Source: Clostridiales bacterium (GTDB taxonomy: Bacteria > Bacillota > Clostridia > Oscillospirales > Acutalibacteraceae). From it: 42,502 bases of DNA. A program made the translations under genes and the position numbers. The DNA lies in contig JAAWNT010000018.1 of the NCBI GenBank assembly GCA_022799115.1, forward strand, positions 1 to 42,502. Reading direction: 5' to 3'. Under the pieces are notes generated by a model. The model searched no databases. It was not told the origin of the DNA and saw only the letters and a list, made by a program, of their open reading frames with translations. Positions 24,054 through 33,088 of the stretch are shown one piece after another. Each line of letters opens with the position of its first letter. Positions within the stretch are counted from its first letter, which is position 1.

Positions 24054-25292
24054 TCAGACAAACATTTTTTCAAGCAGTGCTTTTTTGATATTTTTCAGTT
24101 TTTCCAACTCACGCTGATGAAGGGTGATAAGGTGGTCGAAGTGGCGGAAAAAAGCCCCGATTTGCTGCTGTTCTCTCATAGTGGACGGCAGCATTAAATC
24201 CATAGCGGCCATTTGCTTGCCTGACACCTCGACAAAGGTTGATCCAGCTCCAACCAGTTCCCCATACTGCTTTAGTTCTTCTGTTCGAGAAAAAATGAAA
24301 TAAGAATCAAGCTCCCCCTTGTGCGGGACTATGGATTGAAACCCTTGATTAGTGCAGCCTTTTCGGGTTAAAATAGCAGTTTTTCCAATACCTGCACGAG
24401 AGGTAAACAAAACTGTATCGGGAGGAAGAACCTTTGCAGAGCTTTTGTCATACCCCAACTCTGTAATCTTTCTTTGACTGGATTCTAGATAGATTTGGTC
24501 AGCTATTTCAGCCGGAGTATACCAATCAATATCTCCATCCCAGTATTCGGGATTACCCGTGCTGGGGGTTCCGCCACCCACTATTTCGGCTATCTCTCCC
24601 AGCTTACGCTGTTCCCAAGCGTCAGTAAATCCCTTAAAGCGAACCTCCGGCACGTCTGAGCCAGCTTTTGGAAACAACTTTTCCAGCATGGATTTTTTAA
24701 CACAAACTAACCTATCGCACTTACGCTGATGAAGTGTGATAAGGTGGTCGAAGTGGCGGAAAGCTCCTACAATCCGGTCTTGTTCGGCTTTAGAAGGGTA
24801 GGTGATTGACACCTCTTGAATGTCGGAATTGTGGATGTGAACCACTGACTTTCCCTGAGCTTTTTTAGTAAGTTCTTTTTGAGGTTCTCCACTTGAAATT
24901 GCAAGGGCTAAAAACAGTGGATTTATAAAGCCAAAAGGCCTGAGAATATTGAGGTCGCCGCCAAGCAAAACTCCTGATTTTTCAACGGCTGACGCCCTTG
25001 CAATGTCCTCGGCGGTTTCGCCTGAAGCAGGAACTATTACCTCATTGCCTTGACTATAAACTGCGCCACTCCGAGGAATTGCAAAAGTGTCTACTTCATC
25101 TATGGCAAACTGGTACTTTGTATAAAGTCTGCCGTAAAGAATTATGGGTGTTCCGTCCTCTGTTAGATCGCCTTTTGAATAGCTATTGCCCTTTGAGTAT
25201 TCTGCTAAGTCCGCGGCCTTCCGCTGTTCCCATTCATCCGAGAACCCCTGAAACCGAATCGCGGGCTTTTTGGTCTCGTTCATCTCACTCAC
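24054..25292 (-). CDS. hsdS: Type I restriction specificity subunit S
   Basis: The 412-residue DNA recognition subunit with two target recognition domains. Each half starts with a RFxGFxDxWEQRK motif (13-25 and 218-230) and ends with a conserved helix, FRHFDHLITLHQR (178-190 and about 381-394), the coiled-coil spacer of HsdS. Each target recognition domain should read one half of a bipartite DNA site; the site cannot be deduced. Two 40-bp near-identical DNA repeats (24111-24150 and 24723-24762, one mismatch) encode the conserved helices and could support domain exchange. It overlaps hsdM by 8 nt and lies 14 nt before hsdR. Confidence 0.95.
   Translation of the reverse strand: MSEMNETKKPAIRFQGFSDEWEQRKAADLAEYSKGNSYSKGDLTEDGTPIILYGRLYTKYQFAIDEVDTFAIPRSGAVYSQGNEVIVPASGETAEDIARASAVEKSGVLLGGDLNILRPFGFINPLFLALAISSGEPQKELTKKAQGKSVVHIHNSDIQEVSITYPSKAEQDRIVGAFRHFDHLITLHQRKCDRLVCVKKSMLEKLFPKAGSDVPEVRFKGFTDAWEQRKLGEIAEIVGGGTPSTGNPEYWDGDIDWYTPAEIADQIYLESSQRKITELGYDKSSAKVLPPDTVLFTSRAGIGKTAILTRKGCTNQGFQSIVPHKGELDSYFIFSRTEELKQYGELVGAGSTFVEVSGKQMAAMDLMLPSTMREQQQIGAFFRHFDHLITLHQRELEKLKNIKKALLEKMFV
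24111..24150 (-). repeat. hsdS direct repeat, copy 1
   Basis: A 40-bp segment repeated at 24723-24762 with a single mismatch. It encodes the conserved helix at the end of the second recognition domain. Confidence 0.9.
24723..24762 (-). repeat. hsdS direct repeat, copy 2
   Basis: Second copy of the 40-bp repeat, encoding the helix at the end of the first recognition domain, 612 bp from copy 1. Confidence 0.9.
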
Positions 25293-28068
25293 CCTTTAGC
25301 AGCGACTGAAATTCGCCAAGCCCTTTCCTATCAAATTCACTTCCGGTCAAATCATCCATCATCGCGGCAAGCGCTGCTTCGGATTCCTGTATTTGCTTGT
25401 CCAGTTCCAGATAGGTCACGGCATACTTATCCGCCAAGACCTGCACCGCCTTTTCCAGCCCCTCCACAATGGAATCCGGTATGGCCCGCAAGGAATCGCT
25501 CAGGGGCGCGATCCATTTCAGGCGCAGCAAATCCAGGACTTGCTCGTCGCACAGCCCTTCAATGGTATCTTTGGTTTTCAGATGCAGTTCTTCCGCTTTT
25601 TCCTTGCGTTCCCGTTTGGTGTTCTTCTCCTCGGTCATCAGCCGCTCGGCCTTCACCATTTTCGCCTCAAAGGAATCCTCCGGGAAGGCGTGCGCCGCGC
25701 GAAGCGCCCGGAAACAGGCCGTCACCTTGGCTTTGGCATAGGGCGCGGTTCCCTCCACGGCATCCCAATTGACCTCCCGGTGATCCTCAATATACCGCAG
25801 CTTTTCCGATTTCCCGGCTTTGGCGTCCAACAGCGCCAGATACCCCTGCAAGCCATCCAGTTCCGGAGAAGAGACATCCGCATAGATTTCCGCCAGTTTC
25901 AGCGCAAATTCTCTGGGGACAAAAGCGGTGTTGTCCTCATTCAAAAAGTCGCCCCTGTCCCCTTCCTCGATGGATTCTATTACCTCCGCCAGCTCGGCGG
26001 AAATTTCCTCCAGTCGTGTTTCCTTGGCTTTAAGAGCGTCGTAATCCTCTTTCAGAAGGGTGGTCTGCACCAGTTCAAAGGGGATCACATGGCCGACCCA
26101 GCCATTCTGCACTTCCTCTTCCGTATTGCCTTTCTTCTTGAGTACCATGTTGGGATCCACCTGCTTTGCCGCTTCAAATCCTTCGGTCTGGAGGATTTCA
26201 AGGTCAGTGGAAATCGCACCCCATTGGTCGTTCAACATCTGGTAGGCTTGATACCTGTCCACCAAAGCAAACGGCGCAACACGGTCAAAAATATTCTGCG
26301 TGATGCTGTCCTCTGTCTTGGAAACATTCAGTTCCATCATTTTGTCAATCAATTCTCCGTCCAGATAGGAGGCAAAATCAGAAAATGCCGCCTGATATGC
26401 CGATACAAACGACTGTACATCCGCGCTGCCGTCAATGGCATCTTTGATTTTTTCTGTAGACAGGGATGCGTAGGGGGTGTGATCGGTTGCAAAGAGGGCG
26501 CTTCTCAACTGCGGGAACGCTGTCCAATAGGGTTCCAACAGGTCAATCTCATGGTTGGGAATCCCGCCGAACATGGTGGCGTAAAGGTCCCATGTTTCCG
26601 CCGCTTCCGAAGAATCGATATAACGCGGGATATTCAGGTTATATCCGTTGCGGCGGATTTCCTCCTTGGAAACAAGACGGGCAAACTTTTCAATACGCTG
26701 CGGACGGGTTACGACAGCATCCACAATTCGCTTGATATCCGATGCCATCAGCTTATTTGTCTTACCAACCTTCGTAAATCCTTTGGAAGCGTCAATAAAC
26801 AGCACATCGGAGGCCTCCCGCTTCTGACGCAGCACCATGATAATGGTGGGAATGCCGGTTCCATAAAAAATATTGGCCGGCAGACCGATAATGGCTTCGA
26901 TATTGTTGTTTTCAATCAAATTGCGGCGAATACGTCCTTCACCCTCACCCTGACCATCTGTGCCGCCGGTAGCATCCCCCCGGAACAATACGCCATGGGG
27001 AAGAACAATCGTCATAATCCCGTTGGGCTTGATGTGGTACAGGTCGTGCAGCAAAAAGGCATAGTCCGCCTTGCCCTTCGGCGCCATCCCATAGCGGTAA
27101 CGGGGATCGGTTTCTTTATGTGACGGGTCCCAATGCTGAGAGTACGGCGGATTGGAAACCACCGCATCCAGATACAATGGATTATATGTCCCTGCAGGGT
27201 CGGCGTCCTCAAACCAGGGCCAATCCTCTTCCAGCGTATCGCCGCAGCGGGCAAAGATATTGTCCGGCTTAATGCCGCGCATTACAAGATTCATTCGCGT
27301 GAGGTTGTATGTATTTTCCTTCCACTCCTGCGCATAGTACTTGATGTTGTCCTTACCCTGTATATACTTGGCTACGCTCTTGCCAATTGTAATCAACAGC
27401 GAGCCCGAGCCGCTTGTGGGGTCAAAGATTTCAATCTTCTCGCGATCCTTCAAATGATTGGCAACGATCTCGGACATTAACTCCGAAACTTCATGCGGGG
27501 TGTAGAATTCTCCCGCTTTCTTTCCCGCGTTGGCCGCAAAGTGCTGAATCAGATATTCATATATAAAGCCCAGCACGTCATAGTCCTGTTTGCCGTCTGT
27601 GGGGATGTCTTTAATCAGTTGAATCAGGTCGCGAATGGCTTTCGTTTGATTACCTGTACTGTCGCCTAGCTTGCTTAGACCGGTTTCCAGCGTATTAAAA
27701 ATTTTTTCAAATACTTTCTTCTGCGTATTGCTGATTAAGCGATTAAATGCAGAAAGCGCTGTTCTCACATTATCAACAGTGAAGCTGTTACCCTTGGCAA
27801 GCCATGTGGAAAATAAGTTTTCATAGCCGATAAAATACCCTAGCTGCTGCTGACAATACTCCACCAGCTGCGTATTATTTTCGTGTACTTCAGATTCAAG
27901 GTCGGCTTCCTCATACCCATCCTTTCTCAAAAGTTCGGCCTCTTTATCCGAGAGAAATTTATAGAATATAAAACCCAAAATATAGTCTTTGTATTCATTG
28001 GCTTCTATTTTTGACCGCATTTTGTTTGCCGATTCCCAGATCTTATTTGCCAGCTGCTGTTTATTCAT
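25285..28068 (-). CDS. hsdM: Type I restriction-modification methyltransferase subunit M (long form)
   Basis: N6-adenine methyltransferase subunit, 927 residues. It has the HsdM_N helical domain (about 5-140), then the Rossmann-fold methylase with GEFYTPHEV (187-194), the AdoMet motif I DPTSGSGS (216-223) and catalytic NPPY (306-309). Most HsdM proteins end near residue 500-530; this one continues for about 400 residues with an Asp/Glu/Lys-rich, helical, probably coiled-coil C-terminal extension, seen in a subset of long HsdM proteins. It methylates the site read by HsdS and forms the M2S core. The start at 28066-28068 follows GGAG; the HTH gene lies 69 nt upstream. Confidence 0.95.
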   Translation of the reverse strand: MNKQQLANKIWESANKMRSKIEANEYKDYILGFIFYKFLSDKEAELLRKDGYEEADLESEVHENNTQLVEYCQQQLGYFIGYENLFSTWLAKGNSFTVDNVRTALSAFNRLISNTQKKVFEKIFNTLETGLSKLGDSTGNQTKAIRDLIQLIKDIPTDGKQDYDVLGFIYEYLIQHFAANAGKKAGEFYTPHEVSELMSEIVANHLKDREKIEIFDPTSGSGSLLITIGKSVAKYIQGKDNIKYYAQEWKENTYNLTRMNLVMRGIKPDNIFARCGDTLEEDWPWFEDADPAGTYNPLYLDAVVSNPPYSQHWDPSHKETDPRYRYGMAPKGKADYAFLLHDLYHIKPNGIMTIVLPHGVLFRGDATGGTDGQGEGEGRIRRNLIENNNIEAIIGLPANIFYGTGIPTIIMVLRQKREASDVLFIDASKGFTKVGKTNKLMASDIKRIVDAVVTRPQRIEKFARLVSKEEIRRNGYNLNIPRYIDSSEAAETWDLYATMFGGIPNHEIDLLEPYWTAFPQLRSALFATDHTPYASLSTEKIKDAIDGSADVQSFVSAYQAAFSDFASYLDGELIDKMMELNVSKTEDSITQNIFDRVAPFALVDRYQAYQMLNDQWGAISTDLEILQTEGFEAAKQVDPNMVLKKKGNTEEEVQNGWVGHVIPFELVQTTLLKEDYDALKAKETRLEEISAELAEVIESIEEGDRGDFLNEDNTAFVPREFALKLAEIYADVSSPELDGLQGYLALLDAKAGKSEKLRYIEDHREVNWDAVEGTAPYAKAKVTACFRALRAAHAFPEDSFEAKMVKAERLMTEEKNTKRERKEKAEELHLKTKDTIEGLCDEQVLDLLRLKWIAPLSDSLRAIPDSIVEGLEKAVQVLADKYAVTYLELDKQIQESEAALAAMMDDLTGSEFDRKGLGEFQSLLKGE

Positions 28069-28137
28069 AGATTTTCTCCGTTCTACCTATTACATTTTCT
28101 AAGAGAATTCTTTTGTCATACACTTTGGAAATGAAGC

Positions 28138-28341
28138 TCACTTTTCTTGTACACCGGCATTCTTGATATACCGTCCGCTCTTGATTCTGGCATCCACCGG
28201 TTTTGGCTCGTCGTTAGGAATTGCCCAAGAGCGACCAATCCGCACAGCGCCTGGTATTCGCTCCTTATTACACAAAATCTGAATACGTCGTGTGGAAATT
28301 CCCCACCGTTCAGCGGTCTGAGCAACGGATAAATATTTCAT
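28138..28341 (-). CDS. Small helix-turn-helix (excisionase/MerR-like) protein upstream of hsdM
   Basis: A 67-residue DNA-binding protein. SVAQTAERWGISTRRIQILC is a MerR-like helix-turn-helix, and IPGAVRIGRSWAIPNDEPKP is the wing typical of the short HTH_17/excisionase-like family. GGAGG precedes the ATG. It heads the hsdM-hsdS-hsdR unit and may tune its expression, but no binding site was identified. Confidence 0.85.
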   Translation of the reverse strand: MKYLSVAQTAERWGISTRRIQILCNKERIPGAVRIGRSWAIPNDEPKPVDARIKSGRYIKNAGVQEK

Positions 28342-28398
28342 CGGTAGGCCTCCTGGCTGTTTTACATACGTGCATTTTTACACAACAATTCATAAAAT

Positions 28399-28427
28399 AT
28401 AATACTCGCAATAGCGAACAAAATCAA
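28399..28427 (-). promoter_or_regulatory. Promoter of the type I restriction operon
   Basis: Minus strand TTGATT (28422-28427), 17-bp spacer, TATTAT (28399-28404), about 60 bp before the HTH gene. Confidence 0.6.
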
Positions 28428-28465
28428 GTATTTTGCCGCTGAAAATTGGACTTCTTTTCCATCCC

Positions 28466-28687
28466 TCATACCGATCCCGCCCCTAATATTTCGATCCCCG
28501 TCAACTCATCGATTTTCCTTACGAACTCCTCCGCCGTCAAAGCGGTCTTGGAAGGCAGACGCCACAGGGGAATCCCCATATGTGCGAGCGCCGCGTCTTT
28601 TTTCGCGTCTCGTTCCATTTGATCCGGCTTCCTTATAGCCGTTGACACGGATTTTTGAAACTTTGCCAGATACGTTAGGAAATTCAA
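28466..28687 (-). pseudogene. C-terminal remnant of a DUF2726-like nuclease-family protein
   Basis: The 73-residue frame contains QMERDAKKDAALAHMGIP and WRLPSKTALTAEEFVRKIDEL, which resembles the C-terminal half of DUF2726 proteins, where the R-DxxKDxxL...G(I/L)P(L/I)xR(V/I) motif closes a PD-(D/E)xK-like fold. The N-terminal half is absent and no start or ribosome binding site is visible. I read it as a decayed fragment. Confidence in the family is moderate. Confidence 0.5.
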
Positions 28688-28779
28688 GAATGCATTTATG
28701 TTCTTGTGAAAAATCTAAGTATGCTAGCAGTTCTGTCCGTTCCATGATGCAGAAAGAACGGAGTAAATAACCTATTTTG

Positions 28780-28810
28780 AGCATCCACCTTTGGGTGGGT
28801 GCTTTTTCAA
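28780..28810 (+). terminator. Plus-strand terminator in the scar zone
   Basis: AGCATCCACC / GGTGGGTGCT stem (one G-T pair), four-base loop, TTTTT tail. No plus-strand gene now lies upstream, so it is probably left over from a deleted neighbour. Confidence 0.7.
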
Positions 28811-28886
28811 TGTGTGATTTCAAAATTTGCACAATCGCACTTTTTACCGCTTCTTGCTACACTATAGCCGTAAGGAGGCACAGACA

Positions 28887-28962
28887 ATGGCACGATTTAT
28901 CGAAGGATTTTGTTACGGCAATATCGATCCGCAGGCACGCAGTACAAAACAAAATAGCGATC
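28887..28962 (+). pseudogene. Truncated DUF6809-like gene (N-terminus only)
   Basis: An ATG preceded by TAAGGAGG begins MARFIEGFCYGNIDPQARS followed by TKQNSDL, which matches the usual N-terminus of the small DUF6809 proteins found on mobile elements of gut Clostridia (about 90-110 residues). From about 28960 the reading frame passes into unrelated sequence that is the complement of an ATPase fragment. The original C-terminus is lost. Confidence 0.65.
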
Positions 28963-29345
28963 TGATTTCCTCAACCGCAAAAACAGTGGAAAGATTATTT
29001 CCTTCTGTCTTTTGGAAAATCAGATTCGCCAGTTCATCTGCCGCATCTGTAAAGTTATCTGCACGTGCCAAAATTAATTGTTTGATCTCCGAAACCCCTA
29101 ACTTGGGCATGCCAATGCATTCAATTTCCGTGCCAGCTGATAACCATTGGGGATATTGGTCTTGATATATTGTCGCAGGTTGTCCTGATAGGATGAAGCA
29201 AACTCCATCTGGGATTTCCGTTGGCAACGGTAATGATGCCAGAATCAGGATTCAGCATTTTTATTACATTTTCTAAACCTACATACCATGGTGTTTTATA
29301 ATGTTTAATCGCAGTAAAAGTTGTATCTTTTCAAAGATAGAAACC
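28955..29345 (-). pseudogene. Fragment of a STAND-type NTPase-like gene, truncated and frameshifted
   Basis: The minus-strand frame from 29227 reads EIPDGVCFILSGQPATIYQ, PKLGVSEIKQLILARAD and KTEGNNLSTVFAVEEI, typical of the NTPase core of large STAND/NACHT-like ATPases (sensor, winged-helix junction and the GN-L motif). Upstream a different frame (KHYKTPWYVGLENVIKML) may continue it after a frameshift near 29230. Both ends are missing. Its family members include antiphage proteins, but this copy cannot be functional. Confidence 0.5.
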
Positions 29346-29349
29346 TCAA

Positions 29350-30465
29350 TTAAATAACAAATTGAACAGTTCCTCCGCCCTTCCAGTTTGTCCTATTTGA
29401 TATACCCCCAGTTTCGCCATACAGTACTTGCTCCATCCGCTTGATAACATATTCGCAAGTTTTGCTCTCACTTTCAATACCGATATAATTGCGATTGAGC
29501 TTATGAGCTGCAGAAACAGTCGTGCCTGAACCTAAGAACGCATCCATAACAAGCTCATTTTCATTTGTGGCGATCTCAATAATTTGGCCGATCAATGTCT
29601 CGGGTTTTGGCGTATCAAATAGATTTTTATCATAGATTTTTAATGCTTTCAAATGAGTTTTTGCATCTTTGTTTGTTCCTACGAACGACGACAGCCACAA
29701 GGTTTCCGGAACAACACCGCTTGGTCTATCTTTCAAAAACTTTTTAACACGGGGGACGCCGTTTCCATCATTGCCAAACCAAATATTGCCTTGAGCAATT
29801 TCGTTAGTCATTCGTTCCTTATTGTAAATCCAACACCTTCCATTTGGGGGGGAGTGGACTTTCCCATTTGGTGCGACAATCTCATAGAATTGACTTTCAA
29901 CTGCATGACCATCTTGAACATTGGCGGATACTGACTGCCAAGGTCCTCTAGGATCATTATCTGGGTTGTGATAACGTGACAATACATCTTCAGTTATCGG
30001 CAATAAATTTCGTTTTTTCTTGAACAATTCAGGACTTGGAGAATAAACCAAAATATACTCGTGATTATTTGAGAATGCTTTTCTGTTTTCACGAGTGTTT
30101 CTCTGCTGCCATATTAATGTTGTTACAAAGGATTTTCTACCGAAAATAGAATCACACAATACTTTTAAGTAATGCATTTCACCATCGTCTATAGATATCC
30201 ATAAACTCCCGTCATCCTTCAAAAACTGTTTAAGTTCTCTCAAAACTTCTTCCATCTGCTTCAACCAGTTATCGTGGGATTGCGCATCGGAATAATATGT
30301 ATATTTCTCTCCATTGTTATATGGTGGATCGATATAAATACAACTTACCTGTTTGTCATAAATTCCGTGAAGTCTCTTTAACACATCTATATTATCCCCG
30401 TTAAAAACAACACGAGGATTCTCTGAATATTCTCTTTTCCATGTTGAGAAATCTAATTTAATCAT
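29350..30465 (-). CDS. Beta-class site-specific DNA methyltransferase (DPPY type)
   Basis: A 371-residue AdoMet-dependent methyltransferase. The order of motifs is that of the beta class: catalytic DPPYNNGEKY (46-55) first, motif I FLGSGTT (310-316) near the C-terminus. DPPY indicates N6-adenine (less often N4-cytosine) methylation; the 180-residue region between (RNTRENRKAFSNNHEYILVYS onward) should hold the target recognition domain. It resembles Mod-type and BfiI/type IIS-associated enzymes. The gene is the last of a four-gene run, 12 nt after the D12 methylase, and looks intact. Confidence 0.9.
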   Translation of the reverse strand: MIKLDFSTWKREYSENPRVVFNGDNIDVLKRLHGIYDKQVSCIYIDPPYNNGEKYTYYSDAQSHDNWLKQMEEVLRELKQFLKDDGSLWISIDDGEMHYLKVLCDSIFGRKSFVTTLIWQQRNTRENRKAFSNNHEYILVYSPSPELFKKKRNLLPITEDVLSRYHNPDNDPRGPWQSVSANVQDGHAVESQFYEIVAPNGKVHSPPNGRCWIYNKERMTNEIAQGNIWFGNDGNGVPRVKKFLKDRPSGVVPETLWLSSFVGTNKDAKTHLKALKIYDKNLFDTPKPETLIGQIIEIATNENELVMDAFLGSGTTVSAAHKLNRNYIGIESESKTCEYVIKRMEQVLYGETGGISNRTNWKGGGTVQFVI

Positions 30466-30477
30466 AAAATCCTCCTG

Positions 30478-31818
30478 TTATTTGCAAACAATAAGCAATT
30501 CGGCTTCATCATTTGATTCGAAGTTTTTGTCCACAGAGTTTAATTTGCTATGTGTAAATTTCCCCGGAGAGACGACTTTTACTTCTTCAAAATATTGTTT
30601 TGCTTTTTCGATTAGTTGATCAATTGTTTGCAATCGTGGGGTAACAGCTTTTGAGGTATCAAAAGGAGAATATGATAATACCAAAGGAACGTTTAATTCT
30701 TTAACCTTTTGAAATAATTTATCAAAAGCTTCTTCCGCTTCACTTTTTATACAAAAAGGAGATTGATGTCTTCCTGCTCGATAAATAGCTCGGCTTATAC
30801 CTCCCTTTCCATTAGGAAAAGTAGTTGTTACTTTTGGGTTATCACGCAGACAAATAGTTTCAAGAACATGATAGTATCGACTATAATGATAACGAGTATA
30901 TGGCGGATCGGCATATACAGCAGCCAATGGGACATTCTTTAATCTCTCCAAGGCTGCAATGTAATCATCACAAATCACAATATGCTTATGTTGTGTTTGT
31001 TCGATGGAAAGATAATAATTTAACCATCGCTGGTATGCAAGATACACGTCTTCGGATCTGTCTTTAACTATTTTGGTTAACAGCGATTTCTTTAACTCCC
31101 CCTTAGAGTTTCGAACTTTTAGGGGTTGAGCGAATTGTTTACCCACAGTGTTTACTAAATCACTTGCTGTGCTCAAAAGTGCCGCTAATGCTTTGGTTCT
31201 TAAAACACCCTCCTGCTCAAACACCCAATGTGCGATGCAATCCATATCTACCGCTTGTTTGTAAGAATAATATAATCCACCATAATATCTGCATATCATA
31301 CTGTCTTCTATCGCGATATTTGAATTGGAATATAATTTATCCAGAGAAGCTTTAATAGCCTTTTCCAATGCTTCAGACAAATCTGATGATTTCTCGTGTT
31401 CATAAATGTACAGAGAACCATGTTCGATTATTTCATACAGATGATGAATAGGTCCATGCCCGGCAGATACTAGACATTCTTTTTCGTAAGCGACCAACGG
31501 CTTAAAAGCATCCGTGATTTCGCTTGTCATGGGAAGCTTTTTTATACTTTCTATAAGCATGTCTACTGGGGTTTGCAAATTAATGAAGCTTGTGGAAGCC
31601 TCACATAAAACCTTTGAATATTCCTGTATGTCGATTGATATTACATCATAGGTATGAAGCAGGTACTTCGACACTGTTCCAGATCCAGAAAAAAGGTCGC
31701 AGATTGCACCGGAGGTGTTAACAACCTCCATCAAAGCTTTTTCTATAGAATCAAGCATTCTCAATTTACTTCCTAAATAGTGGATGGAACGCACTTCTCT
31801 TTTTTCTTCTTTATTCAT
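30478..31818 (-). CDS. D12-class (Dam-like) DNA adenine methyltransferase
   Basis: A 446-residue enzyme of the MethyltransfD12 (alpha N6-adenine) class: motif X YLGSK (14-18), motif I DLFSGSGT (41-48) and catalytic DPPYTRYHYSRYYH (304-317). The gap between motifs I and IV is about 255 residues, much longer than in Dam, and holds an inserted recognition/helical domain (from about 95 to 280). Its product would protect one strand of a restriction site, with the beta-class partner protecting the other. It starts 4 nt after the nuclease gene; all four genes are closely spaced. Confidence 0.88.
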   Translation of the reverse strand: MNKEEKREVRSIHYLGSKLRMLDSIEKALMEVVNTSGAICDLFSGSGTVSKYLLHTYDVISIDIQEYSKVLCEASTSFINLQTPVDMLIESIKKLPMTSEITDAFKPLVAYEKECLVSAGHGPIHHLYEIIEHGSLYIYEHEKSSDLSEALEKAIKASLDKLYSNSNIAIEDSMICRYYGGLYYSYKQAVDMDCIAHWVFEQEGVLRTKALAALLSTASDLVNTVGKQFAQPLKVRNSKGELKKSLLTKIVKDRSEDVYLAYQRWLNYYLSIEQTQHKHIVICDDYIAALERLKNVPLAAVYADPPYTRYHYSRYYHVLETICLRDNPKVTTTFPNGKGGISRAIYRAGRHQSPFCIKSEAEEAFDKLFQKVKELNVPLVLSYSPFDTSKAVTPRLQTIDQLIEKAKQYFEEVKVVSPGKFTHSKLNSVDKNFESNDEAELLIVCK

Positions 31819-31822
31819 CTAC

Positions 31823-33070
31823 TCATTCCTTGTCTAATCTTTTCCATATTGATAGAGAGGGGACGCTTTTTAAAACCTCGCTCGCAGTAAACGTAAGCCT
31901 ACGCATTTTTGCTGAACGTTTTTCTTTTTTAGATATAAAAGATAATACCGTTGCATAGCCCTCTTGTTTGGGCATTAATAATGTATAGATAAAATCACGT
32001 TGCGACACTCTTGCGAATATGGCAATAGGGCGATTACCATCTGAAGGGTATGCCAATCCGTTTGCGGCCTCTAATTCAAAGCGATAATTTTGGCTTGAAA
32101 CAGATACGCTGGGACGAATCTCAGTCTTACACATGCTTCCGTCAGAATTTACACATTTTAAAAGAATTCTATAAGCGCCGTTTTCTCCACAGGTTGCTCC
32201 AAAATAATTTTCAAAAGTGTTTTTATCAAAATTAGCTTGTTTCCAACGATTACCACTCCTAGGAATCTCGGCGATTAACACATCGCTTTCGCTTGATATT
32301 GTCCAATAGGCAGCATCGACATCGATTTCTTCGTCAGTAATAGGAATCGCAATTATATCAGCTTTATCTTCTTTTTTAGGCTTGGTATCTACTTCGGCAA
32401 CTTTTATGGAGGGTTGTTTTATATCTTTAGGTTGATTTTTGTAAATATCGGCTAATTCATCAGCAGTTTTTTGCTTGGTGGAGTTTTTCTTTACAGATGC
32501 TTTTGCAACACTTACTGCTCTGGTTTGCTCTGTATTCTGCTTAGCTTTCGCCATAACGATAGGGTCGTCTATATCGAATAAAAAGGGCAAACTATGTGTA
32601 TACCATGCTTCCCATTCTTCGGTGACTTTTTCCATCTTTTCGGCATTGTATGGGATTACACTATATGCCTCTCTGTTATGGCGGAGTCCTTTTTGTGTTA
32701 AGTTCCCAGATCCTAATACTAATACTCCGCCTTCTCGCTTTTGAAACCAAGAAAACTTGGGGTGGAAAGTCGAGCCTTTACTGTTATGTATATAAGCTTT
32801 TACTATCAGGTGCTTATTATATTTTTTCTTTAAGTCTATCAGAGTATTTACTGCGTGTTCATTGGTGATATCATCGGTTCCAACAATTAAGGTGTATACA
32901 CCTTTTTGAAGAAACGTTTTGAAGTTCTCATCTTCAAACAGGAGATTAATGCCATCTTTTGTAGCAAAAGCATAAGCACCTCCGCCGCTTTTACTTCCTA
33001 CACATTCATTAAGTAAAGTTTCATGTAAATACATCGAATTTTTATATGAAGGATCTTGGATATAAAGCAT
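31823..33070 (-). CDS. PLD-fold restriction endonuclease (BfiI/NgoFVII-like)
   Basis: A 415-residue nuclease with one phospholipase D-type half site: H103-x-K105 in TFHPKFSW, then GSGNLTQKG with S121 and N123, and E134 in NREAYSV. The H-K-N-E spacing equals that recalled for BfiI (H105, K107, N125, E136). BfiI-like enzymes dimerise to build one metal-independent active site. The middle (about 180-245) is a Lys/Ala-rich linker. The C-terminal domain (from about SDVLIAEIP, then GNRWKQANF and FENYFGA) looks like the B3-like DNA-recognition domain of BfiI/NgoFVII. It lies 18 nt from the DUF5655-like gene and 4 nt from the first methylase. Confidence 0.85.
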   Translation of the reverse strand: MLYIQDPSYKNSMYLHETLLNECVGSKSGGGAYAFATKDGINLLFEDENFKTFLQKGVYTLIVGTDDITNEHAVNTLIDLKKKYNKHLIVKAYIHNSKGSTFHPKFSWFQKREGGVLVLGSGNLTQKGLRHNREAYSVIPYNAEKMEKVTEEWEAWYTHSLPFLFDIDDPIVMAKAKQNTEQTRAVSVAKASVKKNSTKQKTADELADIYKNQPKDIKQPSIKVAEVDTKPKKEDKADIIAIPITDEEIDVDAAYWTISSESDVLIAEIPRSGNRWKQANFDKNTFENYFGATCGENGAYRILLKCVNSDGSMCKTEIRPSVSVSSQNYRFELEAANGLAYPSDGNRPIAIFARVSQRDFIYTLLMPKQEGYATVLSFISKKEKRSAKMRRLTFTASEVLKSVPSLSIWKRLDKE

Positions 33071-33088
33071 AATGCAACCTCCTATACA

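Noticed and set aside
25393-27123. Plus-strand frame of 576 codons
   Set aside because: Fully antisense to hsdM; composition (Leu/Arg/Gly/Gln-rich) is that of a shadow, and hsdM is clearly real.
20917-28341. BREX, DISARM or other multi-gene defence system around hsdR
   Set aside because: No brxL, pglZ, drmA or other hallmark genes; the M, S and R subunits explain the cluster as classical type I restriction.
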